A stretch of DNA of 64,000 nt, taken from NCBI GenBank assembly GCA_031769625.1, contig JAUIMM010000113.1, positions 13,674,501 to 13,738,500 of the forward strand, in the 5' to 3' direction. The translations under genes and the position numbers were made by a program. This stretch comes from Taudactylus pleione. Its lineage: Eukaryota > Chordata > Amphibia > Anura > Myobatrachidae. The first letter of the stretch is position 1, and the number at the start of each line of letters is the position of its first letter. The notes beneath the pieces were generated by a model that worked only from the letters and a program-made list of their open reading frames with translations, made no database searches and was not told the origin of the DNA. Shown one piece after another: positions 30,975 to 42,660 of the stretch.

Positions 30975-31316
30975 GCAACACCCAGTGGCGTAACTAGGGT
31001 ATTTGGAGCCCAGGGCAAATTTTAAAATGAAGCCCCCCCCAAAAAAAATATATAAAAAAGAGGGGGAAAAATGGGCGTGGTCACTGAAAAATGGGGCGTG
31101 TCAACATGACACACACCCCTTTCTTGTCACTGGGAACATTTTTCCATTTGCACATTAATGCAGTGCCCCTTATACAGTCCCCCCTATGCAGTGCTCTTAA
31201 TAGTGGTCCCCCTTATGCAGGCCCCCAGTAGTACCCCTTATATAGTACCCCCAGTATACAATGTCCCCAGTAGTGGTCCCTCTTATGCAGGCCCCCAGTA
31301 GTGCCCCTTATACAGT

Positions 31317-33357
31317 CAGGGCTGTATTAACAGCAGTGTGGGCCCTGGGCAAAGCAATGCACTGGGGCCCCTACCCACCCATTCACGGGAAAAAAAATGT
31401 ATGTATATTGTGTATGAGCAGTCGTGTCTCTCACACTGCCCCGGGGCTTATCGCTGCAATAATACCACATGATAGTGAGATTTTGTCGGGTTATATAATT
31501 ATAGGATTGCTCAGTCATTAAATCATGCTGTGCAACTCGGCCGCAGCGCTGCCCTTACCTTTGCGGTGCGGGTGGGTGCGCCTATGGCCGGGTCAGGAGT
31601 CGGGACAGAGGCAGTGGCACACGAGTCTCCTGGATTAGAGTCTACGCAGCAGCGGCTGAGCGGCACACACAGCAGCAGCTCTCAAGGAAAGGCAACACTC
31701 AAGCTGCCTGGTTAGGGCGGAGCTGCTGCTGCTGCTCGCGCATCAACCAGTCAGCAGTCACGTCTCTCACACGCAGAGAGACTCTGTCTGACTGGGCTGA
31801 TTCCCTATTACGTCATTTGCAGCGAGATCATGCAATTTATTTAAGAGGCGTAGCATGAAGCCAAGGCACCTGGAGCATGCCTACGCAACCGCGCCCCTGC
31901 CCCCATCCTCCTATACAGAATTTCACCATAGGGGACGTGGCAAGCATGTTAGCATGTTAGACCTGTTTCTGTGTATAATACATGCACAATAATTATTTAA
32001 TTAGTTTTATATTTGATAAATGTTATGAGTGAGACAAATACAGTATATGCAGAGATGAAAACAGATATAGGTTGCACGTTTACATCCCCAAAGAACTTGC
32101 AGAGGAAAGGTCAGATCTAGAACATATGTATTTGTCCATTGCCCCTAATATGCCATCACGCTTCTCCACATGCCCTTTTTATGCCACTGAACTTCTCTAA
32201 ATGCCCCTTGTAATGCCACCAGACTCATCAACATGCCTATTTTATGCCATCAGACCCATCCACATATCCTGTTTATGTCACCACAATCCTCTACGTGCAC
32301 CTTTTATGCCACCAGACCCGTCCACATACAAATTTGATGCCATCAAACACCTCCACATGCCCCTTAAATGCCCTGAGACTTCTCCACAATGTAAGTTATT
32401 ACACTTGTCCGCATGTCCCTTTTGTGCCATGAGACCCCTCAATATGAGACTTTTATGTAATAACACCCCGCCACATGCACCTGGTATACCATTACACTTA
32501 TCCACGTCCCCCCTTCCCATTTTCTATTCTGTAGTATATTTCTACCCCCTTGTTTTGTATTATGTAACATTCTCTTCTCTCCTGCACTTTGTATTTGTGG
32601 TATTCTATCCACCTCCGTCACTTTGTATTATGCAGTATTCTTTAGCCTCCTTGTGTTGTATTATGTAGCAACCCCTACTCCCCATTATGTATGATGCAGT
32701 GTACTCTCCTGCTCCCCTGTTTTGTATAAAGTGGTTTTCTCCCCCAACCCTCCCTATTGTATTATGTCCCCCCCTCATTTTGTATTGCGCTGTATCTCCA
32801 TAACCCCACAAACAATTTCAAAACACATTTGGAACTTACAAGCAAAGAGCAGTAGAAGAACTCTCTGCTCCTGTACATTGTGGGAAATCAAGCTGTAAAA
32901 TCCAGCTCCTCCCGTCCCTGCTCTGCCTCCTCGGCTCACTGTGGAAAGCAGCATCACACAGAATCACATGACCGTGACCTGACAGCTGCATCCTGCAGGA
33001 AGAGATTCGGGCACTGTGTGAGTACCCTCCAATACTATCGGTGCCGGACAGAGCCTTCCACTACCTTTGGCGCCCACAACAGGTTCTTGCGCCTGGAGCG
33101 TGTGCTCCGCCCTTAATACGTTCCGTCTGAAGCGGAGTCGGCAGATGATGAAGTGTAACCGGAGACTTAGGTGAGTCCTCATCATGACGGGGATGGGGGG
33201 GGGGAGATCGGAATACAGAGTGCCGGAGGCCAGTTTTTTAAAATATCACAAGTCAAAAATACAGTGTGCTGGCTGCAGGGGGGTGGGTTGGCAGGCCCCT
33301 AGAAGCTTTGGGCCCTTGGGCAACTGCCCAACAAGCCCAATGGAAGAGACGACCCTG
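31317..33357. mobile_element. Nested hAT, TIR CAGGGCTGTATTAAC
   Basis: Perfect 8-bp duplication TATACAGT (31309-31316 and 33358-33365); the site is part of the host minisatellite (CCTTATACAGT). Ends CAGGGCTGTATTAACAG and GAGACGACCCTG. The interior contains a loose ~45-bp repeat (32130-32520, TTTTATGCCATCAGACCC-like) and a degenerate TTGTATTATG repeat (32530-32790). No transposase frame recognised. Confidence 0.92.
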
Positions 33358-33365
33358 TATACAGT

Positions 33366-34125
33366 ACCCCCAGTAGTGGTCCCCCTTATGCAGCCCCCGA
33401 TTAGTTCCCCTTATACAGGCCCCCAGTATTGGTTCCCCATATGCAGTGCCCCTTACACAGTGCCCCCCTGTAGTGGTCCCCCTTATGCAGCCCCCATTAG
33501 TTCCCCTTATACAGTGCCCCCAGTAGTGATCCCCCATATGCAGGCCCCCAGTAGTGATCCCCCATATGCAGTGCCCCTTATACAGTGCCCCCAGGAGTGA
33601 CCCCCCTTATGCAGGCCCCCAAGAGTGACCCCCCTTATGCAGGCCCCCAGTAGTGATCCCCCATATGCAAGCCCGCAGTAGTTATCCCCCTATGCAGTGC
33701 CACCTGTAGTGGTTCTCCCTTTTCAGTGCCCCCTGTAGTGGTCCCCCCTGTGCAGTGCCCACAGTAGTAAGCCCCTTATATAGTGCCCCAGTAGGAGTCC
33801 CCCTTGATGCAGTGCCCCCAGTAGTAGTCCCCAGTAGTGGTCCCCCCTATACAGTGCCCTTTATATAGTGCCCCCAGTAGGAGTCCCCCTTGATGCAGTG
33901 CCCCCTGTAGTAGTCCAAAGTAGTGGTCCCCCCCAATGCAGTGCCCCCAGTAGTATCCCCCCCAGTAGTAGTCCCCAGTAGTCGTCCCCCCCTGAAGCAG
34001 TGCCCCCAGTAGTAGTCCCGTCCTTAGTAACAGCCCCCCCCGAAGCAGTGCCCCCCAGTAGTAGTCCCCTCCTTAGTAATAGTCCCCCCGATGCAGTGCC
34101 CCCAGTATAAGTGCTCCCCCTGACA
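33366..34125. repeat. Minisatellite related to the 27-bp array
   Basis: Units such as CCCCCAGTAGTGGTCCCCC and TTATGCAGTG repeat with variation. It is the continuation of 31150-31316, split by the nested hAT. Higher-order structure is weaker than at 27370-30190. Confidence 0.85.
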
Positions 34126-34238
34126 AATACACACTGAAATTAAGCAATAAATAAAAGAAAAATACTTACCAGAATCCACGCTCCGACTCCCGCCGCTGTC
34201 CGCACGTCAGTCCTCCCAGGCTGGCGCGCTCTGCATTA

Positions 34239-34268
34239 TGGGAGAGACGTCATGACGTCTCTCCCATT
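34239..34268. repeat. 30-bp palindrome conserved in related hAT elements
   Basis: A perfect palindrome centred on GACGTCATGACGTC with GGGAGA/TCTCCC arms. Versions recur at about 1350-1378, 30311-30345 and 35743-35779, always near the right part of the element and after the minisatellite and A-rich stretch. Confidence 0.85.
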
Positions 34269-35430
34269 ACCCACTGCAGGAGCCGGAAGGGAGCCGGCTC
34301 TTGCAGTGGGCGCTGCAGTAGTCAATGAGAGTCTATCTGACTCTCATTGGCTGCTGTTTAACACACACATCGCTTGCGCTGGCAGAGATGTGTGTGCAGC
34401 AGCAGCAGCCAATGAGAGTCTGTCTGACTCTCATTGGCTGCTGATTAACACACACATCCCCGCCAGCGCTGGCGGCAATGTGTGTGCTATGCACAGCATG
34501 AGCACGCTTGCCACCCTCCTCCTGGCACTATTGGGCAAGCGCTCAGGGAAAGGGACGGGGCTCGGCAGTGCAGAACAGGACCGGTGCTGGGAAGCCTAGT
34601 GCCACTCCTGTGTAAATGTGTAGTGCTGACCGCACTCACTGCGGTGGGCACTACACTGGCAAACTAGGACGGGCCAGTACCGTGGCCGGCGGTGGGGGGG
34701 GGGGCCCCCGCTCCGCCGGTCCCACAGCGCCCAGGGCACGCGCCCCGCTCGCCCTGCCCTAGTTACGCCACTGGCAACACCTTCAGTGTTAGCATGAGAT
34801 TGTGCTATTCCTTCTAGGCTGATTATTCACCAGAGATTCCTTCTGTCTGTGAACTAGTCCTGATTAGAACAGTGGGCTGATTCAGACCCACTCGCTAGAT
34901 GCGTTCGCTCGCAGCCATCAGCTGCCAAAGTATGCAAATCCCGCGATCGCACAGCAAGGCATTAGCACGCCTACTATGTCTTGGCGTCCGATCGCAGTGT
35001 GTATATAGACACCCACCAGCTTGTCTTAAGTAGAGATGTGCACCGACCCCCATGTTTTGGGTTTGGTTTTGGATTTGTATCTCCTCTTGTTTTGGATCTG
35101 GATTGGTTTTGTCAAAACCGCCCTTGCGTGTTTTGTTTTTGGTTTTGGATCTGTATTTTTTTTTTAAAAATCATAAAAACACCTAAAATCACATAATTTG
35201 GGTCTGTTTTTGTTCCTACAGTATTATTAACCTTAATAACATTTATTTGCAGTCATTTCCAATCAATTTTGACCACCTCACAATATTGATTTTTTTCATC
35301 TAGTTTAGGGCCAAAAGGTTGCATCCAGCTAGTTGGCTGACTAAGCTAAGCGACAGCAGTGGGCGGCACTAACATGTGGCAGTACAGCTTCCAACACAGA
35401 TACAGTGTGTTTATACACTGTGGGTTGGAT

Positions 35431-36419
35431 CAGGGCCGGTTCTATGGTTACGCATGGTACGCGGCCGCGTAAGGCGCCACATAGTGAACGGCGCCGCGGC
35501 CGCGACCATGCAGAATTATCAGTGGCTTACTGCGGTGCAGACTGTGTCTCTGTGACACAGCTGCACCGCTCGTGTAGCGCTGACCGGACGGAGTTCGGTC
35601 AGCGCTACACAGTGCCAAACACACAGCCGCCGGTGCCGGCAGCTGTGTGTTTGTTTCAGCAGCTGATGAGAGTCTGTCAGACTCTCATCGGCTGCTGCTG
35701 CTCCCACTGCGGGAGCCATCTTCCGGCTCCCGCAGTGGGTAATGGGAGAGACTTCATGACGTCATGAAGTCTCTCCCATAATGCAAAGCGGCCCTGGAGA
35801 ATGGTAGGGAGTAGCTGATAGCGGCGGCGGGAGCAGGAGCGGGGGTTCAGGTAAGTGTTTTTTTTTTATTTTTTTATTACGTCTGTCTCTACTGGGGGGG
35901 GCTACAAGGGGGATTACTACTGGGGGCACTTGAAGGGGGGATTACTACTGGGGGTACTTGAAGGGGGGAATACTACTGGTGGCACTAGAAGGGGGGATTA
36001 CTACTGGGGGCACTTGAAGGGGGGATTACTACTGGGGGTACTTGAAGGGGGGATTACTACTGGGGGCACTAGAAGAGAGGATTACTACTGGGGGCACTTG
36101 AAGGGGGGATTACTACAGGGGGCACTAGAAGGGAGGAATACTACTGGGGCACTTGAAGGGGGGATTACTACTGGGGGCACTAGAAGGGAGGATTACTACT
36201 GGGGGCACTTGAAGGGGGGATTACTAATGGGGGCACTAGAAGGGAGGATTACTACTGGGGGCACTGCATAGGGGGACTACTACTGGGGGCACTATATAAG
36301 CTTACTAATGGGGGCACAAGGGGCACTGCACAGGGGGGACCACTACCGCGGGCACTGCATAGGGGGGGCGCCAAAAAACCTACTCGCTTACCAAACATTT
36401 TTGGCTAGGGCCGGCCCTG
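35431..36419. mobile_element. hAT element nested in a hAT, TIR CAGGGCCGG
   Basis: Perfect 8-bp duplication GGTTGGAT (35423-35430 and 36420-36427). Ends CAGGGCCGGTTCTATGG and CTAGGGCCGGCCCTG. The interior carries the family palindrome (35743-35779), a CTGATGAGAGTC stem, and a ~30-bp minisatellite (35880-36300, GGATTACTACTGGGGGCACT). No transposase. Confidence 0.95.
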
Positions 36420-36429
36420 GGTTGGATAC

Positions 36430-37250
36430 ACCAATAGTGTACTTACTGTGATAGCAGTGTCGGCAGTGCAGGGCGCTGGCGGTGTCCTCAATGCGAGAGT
36501 GCCAGCAGTGTCCTCAATGTTGGCAGAGTGGGGGTCCTGGCAGTGTCCTGAGTGCATAGTGTCGGCAGAGTGGAGGTGCCAGCGGTGTCCTCAGTGCAGG
36601 AGTGCTGACAGTGTCGACTGTGCGGGGATGCCCTCGGTGTGGGAGTAGCAGCAGTGTGGGCTCGCTGATGGTGTCCTCGATACATGGGTCAGTAGTGCGG
36701 GGGTGCTGGCAGTGTCCTTTGTGTCCTTAGTGCAGGGTGCCGGTAATGTCGACAAAGCGGGGGTGCCAGCGGTGTTCTCAGTGCACGTGTGCTGACAATG
36801 TCGGCAGTGCAGGGGTGCTGGTGGGGCCCTCAGTGTGGGAGTGCCGGCAGTGTCGGCAATGTGGGGTTGCTGACGGTGTCCTCAGTACGTGGGGATTGCA
36901 GGAATGCTGGCAGTGTCCTCGGTGCAGGATGTTAGCAAAGTGGGGGTGCCAGCGGTGTCCTCAGTGCACATGTGTTGACAGTGTCGGCAGTGCAGAGGTG
37001 CCAGTGGTGTCCTCAGAGTAGGAGTGCCGGCAATGTCGGCAGTGTGGGGTTGCAGACGGCGTCCTCAGTACGTGGGGCAGCAGTTCAGGGGTGCTGGCAG
37101 TGTCCTCAGTGCAGGGTGTCGGCAGAGCGGGGTTGCCAGCTGTGTCTTCAATGTGGGGGTCCCGATAGTGTAGGCAGTGCAGGGGTGCCAGTGGTGTCCT
37201 CAATGCAGGGTACCAGTGGGGGTGTTGGCAGCTGGGGATGCTGCCAGTGG
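36430..37250. repeat. GTGTCGGCAGTG minisatellite
   Basis: Degenerate units alternating GTGTCCTCAGTGCAGG and GTGCTGGCAGTGTC with variable length. Frames on both strands through it are repeat artefacts. Confidence 0.85.
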
Positions 37251-38119
37251 TGGACGGCAGCAGGGGGTGCCGGCGATGTCAGGTAAGGGGGATGGGCGGC
37301 ATCTTCCTGCTTCCTGTGCCCATATTCAATGGGCTTAATGCTGATTGGCTGAGAGCCGTGACAGACGGCTCTCTCAGCCAATAAGTGTTGATCCCGTTCG
37401 TTGCAAAACCTCCGACAGTGGATTTGCAAGGTTTTGCTTGAAAGAGGGATCCGAGCTCTGTCTTGGGTTGCCCCGGATCCCTGAAATTCGGGTGGGTCCG
37501 GTTCCCGGAGAACCGGACACGCTCATCCCTAGTCTTAAGATGCCAACTTTCCCTTAGTATTACATATCATCTCTAGGGGTGAGCGGGTTCGGATTTCTGA
37601 AATCCGAACCCCCCCGAGCCCCCCCGATCCGAGGCCGATCTGAGTCAGGCTCGACTTTTCCCGCCTGACTCGGATCTGAAATCGAGGCAAAACTTCATCA
37701 TCCCGCCTTCCGAGTCTCGCGGGTTTTGGATCCTATATAAGGTACCTGCGTCGGCGCCATTTTCTCACTCGGCTGTGGACAGTGAAGAGGGAGGGTGGGA
37801 TTTAGGGCTGGCTGGGCTGTGTAGTGTAGTGTAGTGTAGTGCAGAGTATTGTTGTGCTGTGCTGTGCTGCGCTGTGCTGCTGTTGTCCACTACTTCAAAG
37901 TCCATAGGGGCTGGCTGTGTTGTGCTGTGCTGCTGTTGTTAATAGGGGCTGTGTCCACTACTTCAAAGTCCATAGGGGCTGGCTGGACTGTGTTGTGCAG
38001 TCAGTTCTCCATAGGGGCTGTGTCCACTCCAAAGTCCTGTGCAGTGTCCCAGTCCTAAAGGGGTGCTGTAGTGTTGTCCAGGGGGTGCTCTGTCTATCAG
38101 GGGTGCTCCCCCCAAGTGC

Positions 38120-39120
38120 TAAAAAAATAATATTTTTTGTGTGTTTGTGAATTGTGTGCGCAGTAGCCGCACGTGCATCAACAAAGTAGTGCCAAGCGTG
38201 CGCATATGTCATAAGTAAAGGGCCGGCTGGCTTGACCGTTAAAGGGTGCTGTAACCCCCAAAGTACACTCCAGTCCAAACCAAAAAAAAAATTATTTTCT
38301 GTGTTTGTGAATTGTGTGCGCAGTAGCCGCACGTGCATCAACAAAGTAGTGCCAAGCGTGCGCCTGTGTCATAAGTAAAGGGCCGGCTGGCTTGACCGTT
38401 AAAGGGTGCTGTAACCCCCAAAGTACACTCCAGTCCAAACCAAAAAAAAAATTATTTTCTGTGTTTGTGAATTGTGTGCGCAGTAGCCGCACGTGCATCA
38501 ACAAAGTAGTGCCAAGCGTGCGCCTGTGTCATAAGTAAAGGGCCAGCTGGCTTGACCGTTAAAGGGTGCTGTAACCCCCAAAGTACAGTCCAGTCCAAAC
38601 CAAAAAAAAATATATTTTCTGTGTTTGTGAATTGTGTGCGCAGTAGCCGCACGTGCATCAACAAAGTAGTGCCAAGCGTGCGCCTGTGTCATAAGTAAAG
38701 GGCCGGCTGGCTTGACCGTTAAAGGGTGCTGTAACCCCCAAAGTACACTCCAGTCCAAACCAAAAAAATATATATTTTCTGTGTTTGTGAATTGTGTGCG
38801 CATTAGCCGCACGTGCATCAACAAAGTAGTGCCAAGCGTGCGCCTGTGTCATAAGTAAAGGGCCGGCTGGCTTGACCGTTAAAGGGTGCTGTAACCCCCA
38901 AAGTACACTCCAGTCCAAACCAAAAAAAAAATTATTTTCTGTGTTTGTGAATTGTGTGCGCAGTAGCCGCACGTGCATCAACAAAGGAGCAGCGCCAAGC
39001 TTGCGCCTGTGTCCCATAAGTAAAGAGCCGGCTGGCTCATTTCTTAAAGGGTGGTGTAACCCACAAAGTGCACTACTCTCCAGCAAAAATAAAAAAATAT
39101 TTTCTGTGTTTGTGTGCGCT
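38120..39120 (+). repeat. 160-bp tandem repeat in hAT A
   Basis: GTGTTTGTGAATTGTGTGCG recurs at 38141, 38301, 38461, 38621, 38781 and 38941, exactly 160 bp apart; a diverged seventh unit follows. The repeated minus-strand frames (LMHVRLLRTQFTNTEN) are artefacts. Copy B carries the same array (50940-51930). Confidence 0.95.
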
Positions 39121-39151
39121 TTAGCCGCACGTATATATCAATATAACATAA

Positions 39152-39526
39152 ATGGAGGACCAAACTTTCTCCGATAAAAATAAAATAGGGAAAGATCAAG
39201 AACCACTTTCTCCTACTGCTGTTGCTGCTGCTGGGAGTTGTTCATCATCCCAGAGAGGAAGTAGGAACATCACTACTTTTACTAAACAATTGACCCTCCA
39301 ACAGTCCCTAGCGATGAGGATGAAGTACGACAGCAGTCATCCTGAAGCAAAACGTATAACTGAGGCCTTGACTGCTATGTTGGTGTTAGACGTGCGTCCG
39401 GTATCCACCATTAGTGCAGTGGGATTTAGACAATTGATGGAGGTAGTGTGTCCCCGGTTCCAAATCCCGTCTAGATTCCACCTGCATCCTCAAAGCAGCA
39501 GCGACAAGCGTGCGTCTGTCTGTTAA
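39152..39526 (+). pseudogene. hAT (ZBED-like) transposase fragment
   Basis: A 124-residue frame beginning MEDQTFSDKNKIGKDQEPLS. The segment ITEALTAMLVLDVRPVSTIS followed by VGFRQLMEVVCPRFQIPSR is the conserved start of the hAT catalytic region, just after the BED zinc finger in intact proteins (DxRPxS...GF..L....P.Y..PSR). No BED finger is seen upstream. The frame stops at the start of a 139-bp tandem array, so most of the catalytic core is missing, including the DDE residues. The same fragment lies at 50387-50761 (minus) in copy B. Confidence 0.85.
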
Positions 39527-39945
39527 AGGGTGGTGACACCCTCAAAGTGTGCTACACAAACAATAAAAATATTGTTCTTTTTTTTTTTGTCTTTGTGAAA
39601 TGTGTGGGCTGTAGCCGCACCTGCATCCTTAAAGCAGCAGCGACAAGCGTGCGTCTGTCCTTTAAAGGGTGGTGACACCCTCAAAGTGTGCTACACAAAC
39701 AATAAAAATATTGTTCTTTTTTTTTCTGTCTTTGTGAAATGTGTGGGCTGTAGCCGCACCTGCATCCTTAAAGCAGCAGCGACAAGCGTGCGTCTGTCTG
39801 TTAAAGGGTGGTGACACCCTCAAAGTGTGCTACACAAACAATAAAAATATTCTTCTTCTTTTTTCTGTCTTTGTGAATTGTGTGGGCTGTAGCCGCACTT
39901 GCATCCTCAAAGCAGCAGCGACAAGCGTGCGTCTGTCTGTTAAAG
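39495..39945 (+). repeat. 139-bp tandem repeat in hAT A
   Basis: CGACAAGCGTGCGTCTGTC recurs at 39502, 39641, 39780 and 39919, exactly 139 bp apart. It replaces the middle of the transposase gene. Copy B has five units at 49830-50420. Confidence 0.95.
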
Positions 39946-40175
39946 GATTACATCGGTGACAGCATCCAAGTAGGCATGTCAGACTGTACCTGTACTGGCA
40001 GGAAAAAGAAGCAATTTGGAGGTCCCTGTACAAACTGGCTCTATTTTACCTGAGTTGCCCCCCCTCCAGTGTGTACTCCGAAAGAGTGTTAGTGCAGCCG
40101 GGAACCTTGTCAGCGAAAGGCGTAGGAGGTTGCTTCCACAAAATGTGGAGAAGATGATGTTCATAAAATGAATTA
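39940..40175 (+). pseudogene. hAT C-terminal dimerisation domain remnant (copy A)
   Basis: Equivalent to the better-preserved minus-strand stretch in copy B (49602-49830), but frameshifted near 39995 and 40085, with stops. Recognisable words are spread over frames (VYSERV-like TPKEC, NLVSERR-like). Confidence 0.7.
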
Positions 40176-41380
40176 TCAACTCTTCCAGGGAGACCAGCCT
40201 CCAGAACGTACAGAGGGACCTGTGGTTCCAGCGGGGACGAATTAATACTCTGTGAGGATGAGGATGTACACACTGAAGAGGGTGAGGAATCGGTGGATGA
40301 GGAGGATGAGGATGACATCTTGCCTCCGTAGAGCCAGTTTGTGCAGGGACAGATTAATTGCCAGCTTGTTTTGTGGGGGCCCAAACGAACCAATCATTTC
40401 AGCCACAGTCGTGTGGCAGACCCTGGCGCTGAAATGTTTGGTTTGTTAAAGTGTGCATGTCCTGTTTATACAACATAAGGGTGGGTGGGAGGGCCCAAGG
40501 ACAATTCCATCTTGCACCTCTTTTTTTTCTTTGCATTATGTATAGTTTGGGGCCTAGTTTTTCAAACTGCCATCCTGTCTGCCACTGCAGTGCCACTCCT
40601 AGATGGACCACGTGTTTGTGCCGCCCACTCGTATCTCTTAGCATAGTCATCCAGCTACCTCGATGCAACCTTTTGGACATAAAAACACTATTGTGAGGTG
40701 TGAGGTGTTCAGAATAGACTGCAAATGAGTGGAAATTAAGGTTATTGAGGTTAATAATAGCATAGGAGCAGAAAAACCCACAAATTCTGTGATTTTAGCT
40801 GTTTTTATGCTTTTTTTCAAAAAAATACAGATCCAAAACACAAAACCCAGAACCCAAAACACGGAAGGGTGGTTTTGGCAAAACCAATCCAGATCCAAAA
40901 CACGAAGAAAGATCCAAAACCAAAACACAAAACACGAAAAGTGGCCGGTGCACACCCCTAATCATCTCCAGGAAGTGTATTCCGGTAACATCGAGTACCA
41001 TCAGAGCCATACGCAGCACTTGTGGCTAACCATACCCTACCGCAAGCACTGCGAGTGCTTCAGTGTGAAACTCAGCCATGTGACGTGTATTATGACGCTG
41101 CGTCTTAATTATGCACACCTCTGAATTGGCGTTAAGACGCACAGACACGCCTGCGTTCGCACCACCACACCCCCGTTTCCATCGACCAACCCCTGTCACC
41201 ACCCACAAATGGCTCGTCCTGTCACTCATTCTTGTGAGGCGTCTGTGTACAAGGGGCAATCGCTTTGCGATCACACAAATTGGTTCGTGCACGCGCACTG
41301 TGACTTATACTCATGCGCAGATTGCAAAACATCGGCTCGCTATGAGCGAACGCATCTAGCGAGCGAGTCTGAATCTAATC

Positions 41381-42384
41381 ATCAGTCCCAGCCGATATCT
41401 CCGAACCAGTCCAGTACTTCAATTCATCATCATCGGTCTCAAACCGATCCAGTTCTTCAATTCATCAATTCCAACCTGACTGTCTCCAAACATCAGTTCC
41501 ACCCTGATTGTCTCCAAACATTGGTTCCAATCCGACTGTCTGCAAACATTGGTTCCAAACGGATCCTGCTGCATCAATTCCATATCATCGAATGTATTTA
41601 ATAGATTCTACAACATCGGTTCCAGTCCGATCCTTCTTCATCAATTCCATATCATCAATTCTACTACATCGGTTCCTATCCGATTCTACCATTGCAGTTC
41701 CAATTAAATTTCCAGTCTAATAAAGTTGTTCCCTACTGGGCCTTTGGGCTGATCACCTCCAGCGGTTACACTGCCTCCTATGTTCCCTCATTGCATGAGG
41801 AAGTCATGGCGCAAGCCACCCAGATTCAATCACGCCTTTCTAAGCTCCACTTAAGCCTCCCACGCCTGTTCCAACCAACTCAAACACTCAGGCGTAACAG
41901 ATCCCTGTTTATATTTGGTATTGTATTGTTTACCCAATTGTATTGACTCTTGCGCTTGTACTCAAAATCAGAGCTGACCTAATTATTCTACTGGAGCATA
42001 GAGGAAGGGAAAGAGTGGTGCACCGACAGCACAGTAATAAGCTCATTACAGATTGTGCCTTAGCTCCACCATGACTCCTCTCCTAGACATGCTCCCACTT
42101 AGCAAACACACAAGTTACTGAGTTGCCTGTGCCCTACCTACAGTATTACATATTTGCCATGGTCCCTACAGCTCAAAGGTATTCTCATCACTAGGGAAAG
42201 AGACGTTGTTGTGCAGGTAAGACAGCCTATCAGCTACCAGTGACAGTCAGTTCCCAGCTTCTATATTGCTGTGGTCCTTAATGTTATCTTGTCTGTAGCG
42301 AATCAGTATGATATACCGCCGGCCGACAGCGGAAGCCCGGCAGGGGTGAAGATCCCGAAGCTAAAAAAGATAAGTACAACTAAC
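41381..42384. other. Unassigned; degenerate GGTTCCAATCCGAT repeat and a dispersed repeat
   Basis: Short phrases such as ATCGGTTCC and CATCAATTCCA repeat loosely from 41400 to 41710. The block 41921-42122 (TTGTATTGTTTACCCAATTG ... CACACAAGTTACTGAG) recurs in direct orientation at 43671-43876. No gene seen. Confidence 0.6.
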
Positions 42385-42660
42385 CCTATTCTACCCCCTA
42401 ACCCTAACCCTCTGTTAGGGGTGCCTAACCCTAACCTCCACCCCAAGTGCCTAACCCCAACCCCCCCATAGTTCCTAAACCTAACCCCTCCCTTTCCCTG
42501 CAGCCTAAACCTAAGTCTCCCGGGGGGTGCCTAACCCTAACCTCCCCCGGGGGTGCCTACCCCTAACCCCCCCTTCCCCTAGCCTAACCCTATCCCTCCC
42601 GGGGGGTGCCTATCCCTAAGTCCCCCCCGGGGGCCCCTAACCAACCCCCCCCCCTCCGCG
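42385..42660. repeat. TAACCC-rich degenerate minisatellite
   Basis: Loose units CTAACCCTAACC..CCCC..GGGGTGCC. This is the complementary motif of the 6826-7045 array and probably belongs to a related MITE type, not to a telomere. Confidence 0.75.

Larger units (their letters stand above)
30983..34773. mobile_element. hAT element, same family as 27198-30385, with nested hAT
   Basis: Perfect 8-bp duplication GCAACACC (30975-30982 and 34774-34781). Ends CAGTGGCGTAACTAGGG and CCTAGTTACGCCACTG. It holds GTAGTGGTCCCCCTTATGCA-type minisatellite, a nested hAT (31317-33357), the palindrome at 34239-34268 and stems pairing CAATGAGAGTC with GACTCTCATTG (34322-34440). No transposase seen. Confidence 0.93.
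35031..37531. mobile_element. hAT element, TAGGGRTG family, internally rearranged
   Basis: Perfect 8-bp duplication GTCTTAAG (35023-35030 and 37532-37539). Ends TAGAGATGTGCACCGACC and GACACGCTCATCCCTA. The first ~370 bases match the 3' end of 37574-40960 in reverse. The transposase region is replaced by a minisatellite (36430-37250) and a nested hAT (35431-36419). Confidence 0.92.
37574..40960 (+). mobile_element. hAT element A with transposase remnants
   Basis: Perfect 8-bp duplication ATCATCTC (37566-37573 and 40961-40968). Ends TAGGGGTGAGCGGGTTCGG and GTGCACACCCCTA share TAGGGGTG inverted. Structure: GC-rich start, a 160-bp tandem array, a transposase fragment (39152-39526), a 139-bp tandem array, a C-terminal transposase fragment, and a tail. 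A near-identical copy in opposite orientation is at 48813-52493. Confidence 0.95.
34874..41380. mobile_element. ATTCAG-type MITE split by two hAT insertions
   Basis: The left end GGGCTGATTCAGACCCACTCGC pairs with GCGAGCGAGTCTGAATC near 41359-41375; the exact right border is unclear. Removing 35031-37531 and 37574-40960 leaves sequence like the MITEs at 25140-25436 and 25052-26146, with CACCACCCACAAATGG and GTGCGCATG-like blocks. It is the oldest layer of this nest. Confidence 0.7.

Noticed and set aside
35855..36271. 138-codon Gly/Tyr-rich frame
   Set aside because: It is the ~30-bp minisatellite read in one frame inside a hAT element.
38120..39120. CRISPR-like array (regular 160-bp spacing)
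   Set aside because: The whole unit is repeated with no variable spacers, and it sits in a eukaryotic hAT element.
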